Source of the DNA: Verrucomicrobiaceae bacterium E54
GTDB taxonomy: Bacteria > Verrucomicrobiota > Verrucomicrobiia > Verrucomicrobiales > Akkermansiaceae
Reading direction: 5' to 3'
NCBI GenBank assembly: GCA_022548915.1
Contig: JAKZES010000054.1
Span: 1-35,382, forward strand
DNA: 35,382 bases
A program made the position numbers and the translations under genes. Shown here piece after piece: positions 25,238-34,011 of this stretch; position 1 is the first letter of the stretch, and each line of letters begins with the position of its first letter. The notes under the pieces are model-generated. The model saw nothing but the letters and a program-made list of their open reading frames with translations, had not been told where the DNA came from and made no database searches.

Positions 25238-26785
25238 ATGGCGAAGAAACCAGTGGTTCTGATCATTCGAGACGGCTGGGGTGTGAACCCCGGCGGCGAC
25301 AAGACGGCGAAGAAGGACGGCAACGCGACGCTGCTCGCGGAGACGCCGTTCCATGAGGAGATGATCGCCAAGTACCCCAAGGGTTTTCTCAGCGCCTCCG
25401 GGATGGATGTCGGCCTGCCCGACGGCCAGATGGGCAACTCGGAGGTGGGCCACCTGAATCTCGGAGCAGGCCGGATCGTCTACCAGGACCTGACACGCAT
25501 CAACAAGGCGATCGAGGATGGAAGCCTCGCCGAAAACGCCACCTTCAAGCGGGCGCTCAAGCAGGCCGCCGGGAGCAAGGGTCGGCTGCATCTCATCGGA
25601 TTGGTTTCCGATGGCGGCGTGCACAGCCACCAGGACCACCTGTGCGCGATGGTCGGGATGGCCGCCGAAGCCGGCGTGAAGGACATCATGGTTCACGCCA
25701 TCACCGACGGGCGCGACACCTCGCCGACGGCGGGAGCCGGCTACATTTCGGAAGTGGAGGACCGCATCGCCCGACACGGGGCCCGGATCGCGACGGTGGT
25801 CGGGCGCTACTACGCGATGGACCGCGACCGCCGCTGGGAGCGGGTGAAGCTGGCATGGGACGCCATCGTGCATGGCAAGGGCGAGTCGAAGATGGTCCTT
25901 GCCTCCGAAGCGGTGAAGGAGTGCTACGCCGGCGACAAGACCGATGAATTCCTGATGCCGATGGTCTTCGGCGATGCCGGCAGGCAGCGGATCCGCAACG
26001 GCGACGTGGTGATGTTCTTCAACTTCCGGGCCGACCGTGCGCGCCAGCTTTCCGAGGTGTTCCTGCACGAGGGAACGTGGACCGAGTTCAAGGCCGGGCG
26101 GCGGCCGAAGGTCCACTACGTGACCTTGACCGAGTATGACGCCGACTACGATTGCGACGTGGTCTTCCCGCCCGAGGAGCTGAAGAAGGTGCTCGGTGAA
26201 GTGGTTTCCGCCGCTGGGAGGAAACAGCTGCGCATCGCCGAGACCGAGAAGTATCCGCACGTGACCTACTTCTTCAACGGTGGCGTCGAGAAGAGCTTCA
26301 AGGGCGAGGACCGCGTGATCATTCCCTCGCCGAAGGACGTGGCGACCTACGACCTGAAGCCGGAGATGAGCGCGCCGACGGTGACCGAGACGGTGGTCGA
26401 GAATCTCAAGAACTACGATCTGGTGATCCTCAACTTCGCCAACCCCGACATGGTCGGCCACACCGGCGTCGTCGAGGCGGCGATCAAGGCCTGCGAGGAG
26501 ATCGATGCGGACGTGAAGGCCGTGGTCGACGAAACGCTGCGGCTGGGTGGCAAACTCCTGATCACCGCCGACCACGGCAACTGCGAGTTCATGGTCAATG
26601 CCGACGGCTCACCCCACACGGCGCACACGACCAACCTGGTGCACGCGTTCTATGTCGCCGCCGACGCCGGTCAGGTGAAGGTGGCCGACGGGATTCTCGC
26701 GGACGTGGCACCGACGCTGCTCGACATGCTCGGCCTCGACCAACCCGCGGAGATGACCGGCACCTCGATGCTCAAGCGCAAGTGA
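25238..26785 (+). CDS. gpmI: 2,3-bisphosphoglycerate-independent phosphoglycerate mutase
   Basis: Converts 3- to 2-phosphoglycerate through a phosphoserine intermediate, with two Mn ions; cytoplasmic glycolytic enzyme. At 515 residues it has the usual length. Asp12 in IRDGWG and the catalytic Ser68 in GQMGNSEVGHLNLGAGR are present, as are SDGGVHSHQDHL, the metal-binding NPDMVGHTGV and TADHGNCEFM. It stands alone on its strand, 100 bases after hsdR, and is convergent with the coiled-coil gene behind it. Confidence 0.97.
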   Translation: MAKKPVVLIIRDGWGVNPGGDKTAKKDGNATLLAETPFHEEMIAKYPKGFLSASGMDVGLPDGQMGNSEVGHLNLGAGRIVYQDLTRINKAIEDGSLAENATFKRALKQAAGSKGRLHLIGLVSDGGVHSHQDHLCAMVGMAAEAGVKDIMVHAITDGRDTSPTAGAGYISEVEDRIARHGARIATVVGRYYAMDRDRRWERVKLAWDAIVHGKGESKMVLASEAVKECYAGDKTDEFLMPMVFGDAGRQRIRNGDVVMFFNFRADRARQLSEVFLHEGTWTEFKAGRRPKVHYVTLTEYDADYDCDVVFPPEELKKVLGEVVSAAGRKQLRIAETEKYPHVTYFFNGGVEKSFKGEDRVIIPSPKDVATYDLKPEMSAPTVTETVVENLKNYDLVILNFANPDMVGHTGVVEAAIKACEEIDADVKAVVDETLRLGGKLLITADHGNCEFMVNADGSPHTAHTTNLVHAFYVAADAGQVKVADGILADVAPTLLDMLGLDQPAEMTGTSMLKRK

Positions 26786-26811
26786 TGCGCTTCAGTCTCC
26801 GATGATCGCCG

Positions 26812-27456
26812 TCAGGCCCACGGGGCGGCCATGAACAGCGAAAGCACGACGATCACCGAAAAGGCGATGCCGGCCAGCGCCAGCGTGGTGCGCGACTGCA
26901 GCTTGCGGTAGTCTTCGGCCATCTGCTGCTCGCTCTCTTGCATCTTCGAGAAGAGCTTTTCGAAACGCCCTGTCACGTCCTCGATCCGCGAGCCGACCTG
27001 GCCGATCGCCGAGGCGGTGTCGGCCTGCGTCTCGCGCACGCCGACGAGAGTTTTGTCGACCTGTGTGACCGCCGAGGTCAGGCGCTCGTCGGTCTTTTCG
27101 GCGCGCTCCATGTGGCGGCTGAGTCCGGCCAGGCCCTCGGAAATTTCCTTCTGACCCCGGCTGATGTCCTTGATGCCCTGGATCACGGGCATCGGATCGA
27201 TTTCCATCGAGGGAGAGGCCGTGGCACCGGCCTCGAGGCGTTCGCTGAGTTTCTCCAGAGCCTCGACCAGGCGGTGCTGTTCCTCGCGCATTTCCTCCAT
27301 CATCCGGCGTCGTCCACCGAGCCAGGCCGGGCGGGTCCGCTCGGCTCGCGGACGGTCCGTGCGGGTGAAGGGGTTCCACCAGCGGCGGGTCTTCGAAGCA
27401 GTGTCCGCGGTGGAGGCGTCGAGGGAAGTGTGATCGGTCAGGGTGTCAGTGCTCAT
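26812..27456 (-). CDS. Coiled-coil protein with C-terminal membrane anchor
   Basis: A 214-residue protein of unknown function. After a basic N-terminus (KTRRWWNPFTRTDRPRAERT) come about 120 residues of heptad-like coiled coil (EEMREEQHRLVEALEKLSER; KDISRGQKEISEGLAGLSRH; SKMQESEQQMAEDYRKLQ). A single transmembrane helix closes it (TTLALAGIAFSVIVVLSLFM). The long stretch resembles methyl-accepting-type signalling coils but lacks their hairpin motif. An A/T-rich segment upstream (27487-27512, minus strand GATAAT and TTGAAT) may hold the promoter, but the spacing is too short for a confident call. The stop codon is 27 bases from the end of gpmI, in convergent orientation. Confidence 0.75.
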   Translation of the reverse strand: MSTDTLTDHTSLDASTADTASKTRRWWNPFTRTDRPRAERTRPAWLGGRRRMMEEMREEQHRLVEALEKLSERLEAGATASPSMEIDPMPVIQGIKDISRGQKEISEGLAGLSRHMERAEKTDERLTSAVTQVDKTLVGVRETQADTASAIGQVGSRIEDVTGRFEKLFSKMQESEQQMAEDYRKLQSRTTLALAGIAFSVIVVLSLFMAAPWA

Positions 27457-27546
27457 GGTGGTTCAGCAGTTCGATGGCTGACCTAAATTATCAAGAAAAC
27501 TTAACCATTCAAGGGATGGCTTCTGAAAATTGCGCCGGGTGGCGAT

Positions 27547-28239
27547 TCAGCGGCCGGCGGTCCGAACGATGGCCATGAGCGGGCGATGGTCGGAGGCCCG
27601 GTCGGCCGGGGGGCTGTCGATGCGCCGGAACTCGACTTCCCGCAGTTTTCCGCGGAGCCCGATGCGGTCGAGGGCGATGGCCGGTCGCCGCGCGGGAAAG
27701 GTCCGGGATCGCGAAAGGTGGGGGAAGCGGCGGCGGACGGCACGCATGAACCGTGTGCCGGGACGCCATTCATTGAGATCCCCCATCAGCACTTGGAGGA
27801 CGTCGTCGTGGCGCTCGTCGGCGTCGGCGAGGATCGCGTCGAGCTGGCGGATCTGGCGCAGGCGTTCGCGTGGCGACAGACCGAGGTGGACGCCGCAGAC
27901 GTCGAGGGGACCTTCCGGGAGGTCGAGGTGGAAGCGAATCGCGCCGCGGGGTTCACGGCCTCCCGCGGAGAGGTCGATCCGCTGGATTTCGGCGGGGGCG
28001 ACGCGCGACATCAGGACGTTGCCGTAGGCTCCCCGCGATTTCCGGAGGATGGGATCGTGAACCACCGCCGCGTAGTCGAGTTGCTTCAGCGACTCGAGGA
28101 AACCGCGATCGTCGTACACCTCCTGCAGCGCGACGATGTCGGCGCGGCTGCTCTCGATGACTTCGACAATGGCGGCCGGGTCGTCGCGTCCGAGGTGGCC
28201 GATGCCGCCGTGGATGTTGTAGGTGAGCAGGCGCAGCAT
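27547..28239 (-). CDS. Endonuclease/exonuclease/phosphatase family enzyme
   Basis: A 230-residue metal-dependent hydrolase of the EEP superfamily (DNase I/sphingomyelinase/inositol phosphatase fold). Signature parts in order: LRLLTYNIHGGIG, VALQEV, YGNVLMSR, VHLGLSPRERLRQI, VLMGDLNEW and the C-terminal SDHRPLMA with the catalytic Asp-His. There is no signal peptide, so it is probably cytoplasmic or membrane-associated. The substrate is not known; phospholipid or nucleic acid are both possible. The start at 28239 is 5 bases after the end of the PLD-VTT gene, so the two are almost certainly co-transcribed; a lipid-linked role follows by inference. Confidence 0.88.
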   Translation of the reverse strand: MLRLLTYNIHGGIGHLGRDDPAAIVEVIESSRADIVALQEVYDDRGFLESLKQLDYAAVVHDPILRKSRGAYGNVLMSRVAPAEIQRIDLSAGGREPRGAIRFHLDLPEGPLDVCGVHLGLSPRERLRQIRQLDAILADADERHDDVLQVLMGDLNEWRPGTRFMRAVRRRFPHLSRSRTFPARRPAIALDRIGLRGKLREVEFRRIDSPPADRASDHRPLMAIVRTAGR

Positions 28240-28244
28240 CGGCT

Positions 28245-30389
28245 TCAGCGGATCTTGCGCCGGAGCCAAAGGGCGGTCCCGGCGATGGCGGCAAGGGTCA
28301 GGGAAAACACCAGCCATGCGGTCGGGCTGGGGTTGCGGATGGCCTCGAGAAAGCGCCCGGTGGCGAAGGTCACCGCGGCGATGCCTGGGACCAGGCCGAT
28401 GGCCGAACCGATCATGAAGACCGAAAACCGAAGCCCGGAGATTCCGGCGACGAGATTCATGATCCCGAAGGGCGCGATGGGCAGCACGCGGAGGATGGCC
28501 ACGGAACCGATGCCCCGGTCCGCCATGGTCGTGGCCAGGGACTCGAGCTTCTCTCCGGCGACGCGGCGGGCGAGGGGCTTGCCGAAGTGGTGGCCGATGG
28601 CGAAGGAAATGGCGGCGGCGATCATCGCCCCGAAGAGCCCGCAACCGAAGGCCGTCCACGGTCCGAAGGTGACGGCGGAGGCGATGATGAACAAATTCAG
28701 CGGCAGTCCCACGATTCCGGCGAGGGTCACGACGAGGGTGAGGAGCGGCAGGGCGAGCGGCGAGTCGCGGATCGGCTCGAGCAGCGCGACCACGCGCTCG
28801 CGGTCGACATGAGTGCTCCACAGTCGGCTGATGGCGAGGCCCACGGCAACCAGCGCGGTGACCCAGGCGCCGACCTTGAGCCAGGTCCGGAGCGAGGGCA
28901 CGGCGCGCGCCCGGTGGTTCAACTCGCGGCGGTCGCGCAAGGCCTCGCGCAGATGATGTGCCGGGCCGATGGGTTCATCGGGATCCAGCAGGTGGGTGTC
29001 GGCCAGTTTCCGCTCCAGCCTCGAGTTGCACCCACCACGGAGGACCCGGAGGCGGTTTCCCCCCTTGCGGCGCAGGGCGATGATCGCGCTTCCCAGGGAG
29101 CCGGCGTCCGCGGTCTCGCGCTCGATCGTTTCGCGGTCGACTCCGAAATGCATCGCCAGCAGGCCGGTGCGGAGGGTCCGGATGAAGTCCTGCGGCTCGT
29201 CGTGGAGGAATGCCAGGTCCAGCTCCGAATCGACCTTCATCGAGCGGTTGCTGAGGTTGGCGGACCCGGTGAGGAGCATGCGGTCGTCGGCGATGAGAAG
29301 CTTGGCATGGACGTAGATCTGCGACTCGTTGCCTTGATCATCCTCGGCGTGGGGGAAGCAGCAGGAGAACCGCCCGTGTTCGTCGGCCTGCTCGAGGATT
29401 TCGATCAGGCGGTCCCGGAGGATGCCGAGCGTCTTCTCCTCGGCCCAACCGGCCTTGCGGGTAAGCACGAGCACGACCTCCGGCCCGTCGGCTTCCCCGA
29501 GGCGTTTTGCCAGGGCCGCGACGATCGCGTGGGAGGAAAGGTACTGGTTCTCGATGTAGAGGCATTGGCGGGTGGCCTCGATGATTTCGAGGTGCAGGCG
29601 TTCGATGTGGCGCGACGGCTCGTGGTTCCGGTAGCGGGAGAAGGTCAGGGCGAGAGCCACCGGCTCGTCCTCGAAAGCGACCCCCACGCCCTCGGGCCAG
29701 GCCGGTGGATCGGCCGGTTCCGTGACCCCGGGCAGCTCCCCGGCACCGGCTCGCTTCCACCTCATGGCGGCCAGCTCCCGGAGATCACCCACCACCGGGC
29801 CGGTGAGGACCAGCTGGAGATCGTGGTAGGGCTGATAGTGGTCCTGCCTTGAATTCGAGCGCCTGGAGTCGTCGGGCAGGTGCCGCCCGCTGTCCCAGCG
29901 CCAGAGGCTGAGGTCGATGCCGCCGCAGAAGGCGAGCGCACCGTCGATGACGACGAGCTTCTGGTGATGGGAGGCCCCGGGATCGATCGCATCGTCCGTG
30001 ACGAGATGGAGCCGGGGGTGTCCGGGGTTGCGCCAGCGGCTGAACGGGAGCCATTCGCGCTCGGTCAGGTAGAGGACCGAGTAGTCCCAGAGCAGGATCC
30101 GGATCGACAGGCCGGGCTTGTCCCCGAGCACGGCAAAGAGGAAGTCGGCGAGCTCCCGTGGGTAGCCGTCGTCCAGCTCGTCCTCGCGGATCAACTCGAC
30201 CTGCTGGCTGATGTCCCACGCCAGGATGAGGATTTCGCTTTCGGCGCGGAGCACGGCCCGGCGGAAGGCGAGGAAGTAGTCCCGGGTGCTGAGCAGGATG
30301 CCGCCGCGGGCGACGTGGCTTTTCCGCCAGCAATTGTCACCGGCACGCAGGGGCGGTGTGTCGTTTTGCAAGGAAGCTGGGTCGGGCAT
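28245..30389 (-). CDS. Phospholipase D family protein fused to a VTT (DedA/TVP38-like) membrane domain
   Basis: A 714-residue fusion. Two HKD motifs give a complete PLD active site: HQKLVVID (residues 142-149) with GGIDLSLWRW after it, and HAKLLIAD (about 365) with LLTGSANLSNRS. The C-terminal part is a multi-pass membrane domain (VGAWVTALVAVGLAISRLW; LPLLTLVVTLAGIVGLPLNL; FGPWTAFGCGLFGAMIAAAI) with the VTT pattern RVLPIAPFGIMNLVAGISGL. Cardiolipin synthase-like or phospholipid transphosphatidylase activity next to a lipid scramblase/transporter-like domain is inferred. The N-terminus has no signal peptide, so the PLD half probably faces the cytoplasm. It precedes the EEP gene by 5 bases. Confidence 0.9.
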   Translation of the reverse strand: MPDPASLQNDTPPLRAGDNCWRKSHVARGGILLSTRDYFLAFRRAVLRAESEILILAWDISQQVELIREDELDDGYPRELADFLFAVLGDKPGLSIRILLWDYSVLYLTEREWLPFSRWRNPGHPRLHLVTDDAIDPGASHHQKLVVIDGALAFCGGIDLSLWRWDSGRHLPDDSRRSNSRQDHYQPYHDLQLVLTGPVVGDLRELAAMRWKRAGAGELPGVTEPADPPAWPEGVGVAFEDEPVALALTFSRYRNHEPSRHIERLHLEIIEATRQCLYIENQYLSSHAIVAALAKRLGEADGPEVVLVLTRKAGWAEEKTLGILRDRLIEILEQADEHGRFSCCFPHAEDDQGNESQIYVHAKLLIADDRMLLTGSANLSNRSMKVDSELDLAFLHDEPQDFIRTLRTGLLAMHFGVDRETIERETADAGSLGSAIIALRRKGGNRLRVLRGGCNSRLERKLADTHLLDPDEPIGPAHHLREALRDRRELNHRARAVPSLRTWLKVGAWVTALVAVGLAISRLWSTHVDRERVVALLEPIRDSPLALPLLTLVVTLAGIVGLPLNLFIIASAVTFGPWTAFGCGLFGAMIAAAISFAIGHHFGKPLARRVAGEKLESLATTMADRGIGSVAILRVLPIAPFGIMNLVAGISGLRFSVFMIGSAIGLVPGIAAVTFATGRFLEAIRNPSPTAWLVFSLTLAAIAGTALWLRRKIR

Positions 30390-30481
30390 GCGGTGCCGCC
30401 TGGGAGTCAGGGTGACGGCGGTCGATGATTAACAGCCCCGGGGCCGGCGGAAAAGCATGATGGCCCCGAAGGGTGCACAAA

Positions 30482-30505
30482 CGGCGTCCCGTTTCCGGGA
30501 CGCCG
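30482..30505 (-). terminator. Intrinsic terminator of the ClpP-like gene
   Basis: CGGCGTCCCG (30482-30491) and CGGGACGCCG (30496-30505) pair perfectly over 10 bp around a 4-base loop, 27 bases after the stop codon of the ClpP-like gene. On the minus strand a short TTTGTG run follows, so it is a reasonable, imperfect intrinsic terminator. Confidence 0.7.
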
Positions 30506-30531
30506 CTGAAAACGTGGGAGTCGTGTCCGGC

Positions 30532-31848
30532 TCAGGGCATGCGGTAGTAGCCGTCCGGATTGTAGAGGAAATAGACGTCCTTCGGGTTGATCCGGGGCAG
30601 AACGGCGTAGGGGCGACCGTCATCATCGACACCGGTCTGCAGCTCCGAAGTGGTCTTCGTCGCGGATTCAGTGGCCGTCTTCACGTCCGGATTGCGGAGG
30701 AAGGAGGTTTCATCGATGCCGTCGACGATGTGGTTCACCCACCCGAGCTTTTTCGCTTCCTCGCCGAACTCGGTCCAGTCGCCGCTGGTGGACTGTTCGT
30801 ACATCTTCTTGATGAATTCCTCCGTCGTGATGCCCATCTTCTCCGCGATCGGGGTGGCGAGGCGGGTCCACCAGCGCTGGCTCTCCTTGTAGAACTCCTG
30901 CTGCTGGGTCAGGTTCATGCGGCCGAAGACGGTGGCGCTGATCTGGTGATGGAGGATCACCGCGTTCGGGTAGGCGTAGGATTCCTCGGCCAGGGTGGTG
31001 ATCGCCGCGGCCATCGAGGCGGCGAAGGATTTCACCACCACGTGGATGGGGGCATCGCTGGCTTCCATCGCCTTGAGGATGCGGTAGCCGGCCATCACCG
31101 ACCCGCCCGGGCATTCATCGATGACGATGAAGATCGGTTGCTCGCGGTTCTGGTTGTTGAAGTAGTGGATGCGGTCGGTGACGTGATCGGCGGTCTTGGT
31201 TGAGATCACATCGTTGAGCGGAATGCGGCGGTCCGAGATGACCACCGTGTTGTCCTCCTCGCGCAGCGGGTTCTCGAGGTACTGCGGTTTTGAGTCGGCG
31301 AAGGCCTTGCGCTTCTCGGCGGTCTCGATCGCGGAGATCTCGCCCCGGAGGCGGGTGATCTCGATGGTGGTCTCGGCCTGCACGGCCTTGAGTTCGTTGG
31401 TCAGGGCCTCGGCACGTGCCTTGGCGACTTCCGCTTCCTGGTTGAGACGTTCGGCCTCGATCTGGAGCTTGGCGCTGGTGGCTTCCAGCTCGGCCTTGCG
31501 GAGCATCGCGGCGTGGGCGAGCCGCTCGGCGATCAGTTCCTTTTCGGCCTTCAGCCGGGCCGCCTCGGCGCGGAGCTTGGCGGTTTCCTTGCGGACCTGT
31601 TCGTCGAGCAGCGAGTTCTCGAGGGCCAGGCGCTCCTGCTCCTCCTTCATCTGCGTCTCGCGGGTCTTTTCTTCGGTGACCTGGGTTTCGGCCACGGTTT
31701 CCGCGGCCGGCTCGGCTTCGGCGGCCTCGGTCTTGAGTTCGATGGGGGGCGTCGTGGCCGTGGCGGAGGGGGTTGCCGGCGCTTCGGCGTGGAGCCCTCC
31801 GGCGAGCGCGAGGCTGACCAGGGTGAATCGGGTGATGGTGGTTTTCAT
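30532..31848 (-). CDS. Secreted ClpP-like serine protease with long coiled coil
   Basis: A 438-residue protein with a signal peptide (MKTTITRFTLVSLALAGGLH, cleavage near AEA). Residues about 55-182 are a charged Glu/Lys/Ala-rich coiled coil. Residues about 200-380 have the ClpP/crotonase-like fold: ECPGGSVMAGYRILKAME (oxyanion-hole region), the nucleophile Ser278 in FAASMAAAI, a His (301) in ILHHQIS, and Asp357 in the SGDWTEFGEEA segment, which aligns with the ClpP catalytic Asp. The triad is therefore likely complete. Export makes it unlike cytoplasmic ClpP, which needs ClpX or ClpA. The coiled coil may tether it or replace an adaptor. Neighbouring minus-strand genes are 57 and 143 bases away. 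Confidence 0.82.
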   Translation of the reverse strand: MKTTITRFTLVSLALAGGLHAEAPATPSATATTPPIELKTEAAEAEPAAETVAETQVTEEKTRETQMKEEQERLALENSLLDEQVRKETAKLRAEAARLKAEKELIAERLAHAAMLRKAELEATSAKLQIEAERLNQEAEVAKARAEALTNELKAVQAETTIEITRLRGEISAIETAEKRKAFADSKPQYLENPLREEDNTVVISDRRIPLNDVISTKTADHVTDRIHYFNNQNREQPIFIVIDECPGGSVMAGYRILKAMEASDAPIHVVVKSFAASMAAAITTLAEESYAYPNAVILHHQISATVFGRMNLTQQQEFYKESQRWWTRLATPIAEKMGITTEEFIKKMYEQSTSGDWTEFGEEAKKLGWVNHIVDGIDETSFLRNPDVKTATESATKTTSELQTGVDDDGRPYAVLPRINPKDVYFLYNPDGYYRMP

Positions 31849-31904
31849 AAGGGACGGTGGTGTCGGGGCGGGATTACGGCGGCGGTGGCCGCTTCTGTCA
31901 TCGG

Positions 31905-32774
31905 TCAGGTAGCGTCGGCATCGCCGGATTTCGTGTCAACTTCGCCGGACAACTTGCGCAGCTGGGCCTTGTAGCCAATGAAAAGTGCGGTCCCCGCCAG
32001 AATCAGGAAGACCAGCATGGCTCCCCCGAGGAAGATGGCGACCTTGCCGCCGGCGGCCTCGAACGACTCGTCGCTGACCGTTTCCGGCACCGGATCCCCG
32101 GGAGTGCGGGCCAGAACCAGCCGATCGCCTTCGAGGGCGGCGCGGGTGAGTTTGCCCATGGCCGGGCCGATCACCGGATCATCCAGCGACCCTTCGAAGA
32201 TCCGGAGAGTGGAAAAATGTCCCATGAACCCCTCGGCGACCTCGGCATCCTCGACTTCGAGATCCTCGACCTTGAGGGCCAGTTCCCGTTTTCCGAGTTG
32301 GGGCGTGGCCTTCACGGTTCCGACGAGATACCGCGGATCGGCGGTCACCGGGCCGTCCTCGCCGTCCTTGGCGAGGCGGGGGCGCCCGTTGAGCTGGTAG
32401 CAGATGTCGATGACAAAAGCCTCGGGGGTGATCTCCCGGACGTGGAAGGTCCCGCGCAGTTCCTTCAATGGCTCGAACATCGCGATGGCGAGATTGAGGT
32501 CATCGGCGCTCAACTCGATCCGCGCCTCGGCTTCCCCGTCGCTGAGCTGGCTGCGGAACTCTTCCAGTCGAGCGGAAAGGGCGCGGGCCTCGGCCTCCCG
32601 AACCTCGAGCGACTCGGTCGGCACCGGCGCCGGCGCTTCCCGGGTGAATTTCTCGATTTCGGCGGCCTGCCGGAAGGGCACCCAGATCGAGAAGCCAATG
32701 AGAAACACCAGCATGACCACGGCCGCGATCAGGATGATGCAGCCGGAGAGTGGTGAACGGGCGGAATCGGACAC
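31905..32774 (-). CDS. Two-TM membrane protein of unknown function
   Basis: A 289-residue protein with one transmembrane helix near the N-terminus (GCIILIAAVVMLVFLIGFSI) and one near the C-terminus (KVAIFLGGAMLVFLILAGTA). Between them lies a soluble, mainly beta domain of about 200 residues (ARIELSADDLNLAIAMFEPL, GTFHVREITPEAFVIDICYQ, LALKVEDLEVEDAEVAEGF), preceded by a short coiled coil (EVREAEARALSARLEEFRSQ). The middle domain would be outside the cytoplasm. I do not recognise the family. It is upstream of the ClpP-like gene on the same strand (56 bases) and could belong to the same transcript; the start is next to a long inverted repeat. Confidence 0.7.
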   Translation of the reverse strand: MSDSARSPLSGCIILIAAVVMLVFLIGFSIWVPFRQAAEIEKFTREAPAPVPTESLEVREAEARALSARLEEFRSQLSDGEAEARIELSADDLNLAIAMFEPLKELRGTFHVREITPEAFVIDICYQLNGRPRLAKDGEDGPVTADPRYLVGTVKATPQLGKRELALKVEDLEVEDAEVAEGFMGHFSTLRIFEGSLDDPVIGPAMGKLTRAALEGDRLVLARTPGDPVPETVSDESFEAAGGKVAIFLGGAMLVFLILAGTALFIGYKAQLRKLSGEVDTKSGDADAT

Positions 32775-32778
32775 GGGC

Positions 32779-32919
32779 GGAGCCTACGGCTCCGAAGTTC
32801 CAAGTGAGAAGTTCCAAGTTCCAATGGGGAGAGCCGGCGTCCCGCCGGCAGGCTCCGGCATCCTGCCTTTTGTTTGGAACTTGGCCCTTGGCCCTTGGAA
32901 CTTCGGAGCCGTAGGCTCC
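32779..32919. repeat. Long inverted repeat with inner hairpin in the divergent region before mnmA
   Basis: Two 26-base arms, 32779-32804 and 32894-32919, are perfect inverted copies (both contain TCCGAAGTTCCAAG or its complement). Each arm also contains GGAGCC/GGCTCC palindromes. Inside are further copies of CCAAGTTCC/GGAACTTGG, and GCCGGC-GTCCC-GCCGGC. The element fills almost the whole 149-base gap between the divergent membrane-protein gene and mnmA. It may carry both promoters, or be a non-autonomous palindromic element. Confidence 0.8.
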
Positions 32920-32923
32920 GCGC

Positions 32924-34009
32924 ATGGCGAGGGTGCTGGTGGGATTGTCCGGCGGGGTCGACAGCTCGGCTGCGGCCGCGTTGCTGATCGAGCAGGGACA
33001 CGAGGTCACCGGGGCCTTCATGAAAAACTGGATCAATGCCGAGGGGCTGCCGGGCGATTGCCCCTGGGAGACCGATCTCGAGGACGCTCTGGCGGTGGCG
33101 CGGAAACTGGGGATCGAGTTCCGGGTGATCGACCTGATCGACCAGTACAAGGAACGCATCGTCGACTACCTGGTGGAGGGTTATCGGTCCGGGATCACGC
33201 CGAATCCGGATGTCTGGTGCAACCGCGAGATGAAGTTCGGCGTGTTCCTCGACTACGCGCTCGAGCAGGGCTTCGAGCGGGTGGCCACCGGGCACTACGC
33301 GCGGCGCCGGGAGCTTTCGAACGGCGAGGCCGCGATCCTCAAGGGGGCGGATCCGAACAAGGACCAGAGCTACTTTCTCTCGCTGATGACCCAGCACCAG
33401 GTCGCGCACGCGATGTTTCCGGCCGGCGAGATGCTCAAGCCGGCGGTGCGCGAGGTGGCGAAGCGGCACGACCTGCCGACGGCGGGCAAGAAGGACAGCC
33501 AGGGGATCTGCTTCATCGGCGAGATCAAGATGCGCGACTTCATCCGCCACTACATTCCCGACTCGCCGGGCGAGATCGTCGACACCACCGGACGGGTGCT
33601 CGGCCGCCACGACGGGCTGCACCTTTACACCCTCGGGCAGCGCAAGGGGCACGGGGTGGCCTCGCCACGGGAAGGGATGGCCTACGTGGTGGTGGGCAAG
33701 GATGCCGGGCAGAACCGGCTGGTCCTCGGCTGGGATGAAACCGGGACACCCGGACTCTACGCGACGCGCGCGGTGGTCGGATCGGTTTCCACGATCAATG
33801 AAGCCTTCGATGCGCCCCGGCGGGTGGAGGCGCAGCCCCGCTATCGCTCGAAGGCAGAGCCGTGCCGGGTGTCACCCCTCGGCGAGGGCCAGGTCGAGAT
33901 CATCTTCGAAAAGCCGCAGCGGGCGCTGGCGGCGGGACAGATCTGCGCCTTCTACGAGGGAGGACGCTTGCTGGGGGGCGGGGTGTTCGAGCAGATCGGA
34001 ACGGACTGA
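32924..34009 (+). CDS. mnmA: tRNA-specific 2-thiouridylase
   Basis: Makes the 2-thio group of wobble uridine 34 in tRNA-Lys, -Glu and -Gln with ATP and sulfur from a relay. The 361 residues are normal. The PP-loop SGGVDSS is near the start. The first catalytic Cys is Cys99 in NPDVWCNREMKFG (commonly VLCN), and the second is Cys196 in DSQGICFIGE. GHYARR and KDQSYFLS are intact. The following gene starts 2 bases after the stop. The start lies at the edge of the long inverted repeat, 4 bases past its right arm. Confidence 0.96.
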   Translation: MARVLVGLSGGVDSSAAAALLIEQGHEVTGAFMKNWINAEGLPGDCPWETDLEDALAVARKLGIEFRVIDLIDQYKERIVDYLVEGYRSGITPNPDVWCNREMKFGVFLDYALEQGFERVATGHYARRRELSNGEAAILKGADPNKDQSYFLSLMTQHQVAHAMFPAGEMLKPAVREVAKRHDLPTAGKKDSQGICFIGEIKMRDFIRHYIPDSPGEIVDTTGRVLGRHDGLHLYTLGQRKGHGVASPREGMAYVVVGKDAGQNRLVLGWDETGTPGLYATRAVVGSVSTINEAFDAPRRVEAQPRYRSKAEPCRVSPLGEGQVEIIFEKPQRALAAGQICAFYEGGRLLGGGVFEQIGTD

Positions 34010-34011
34010 GC

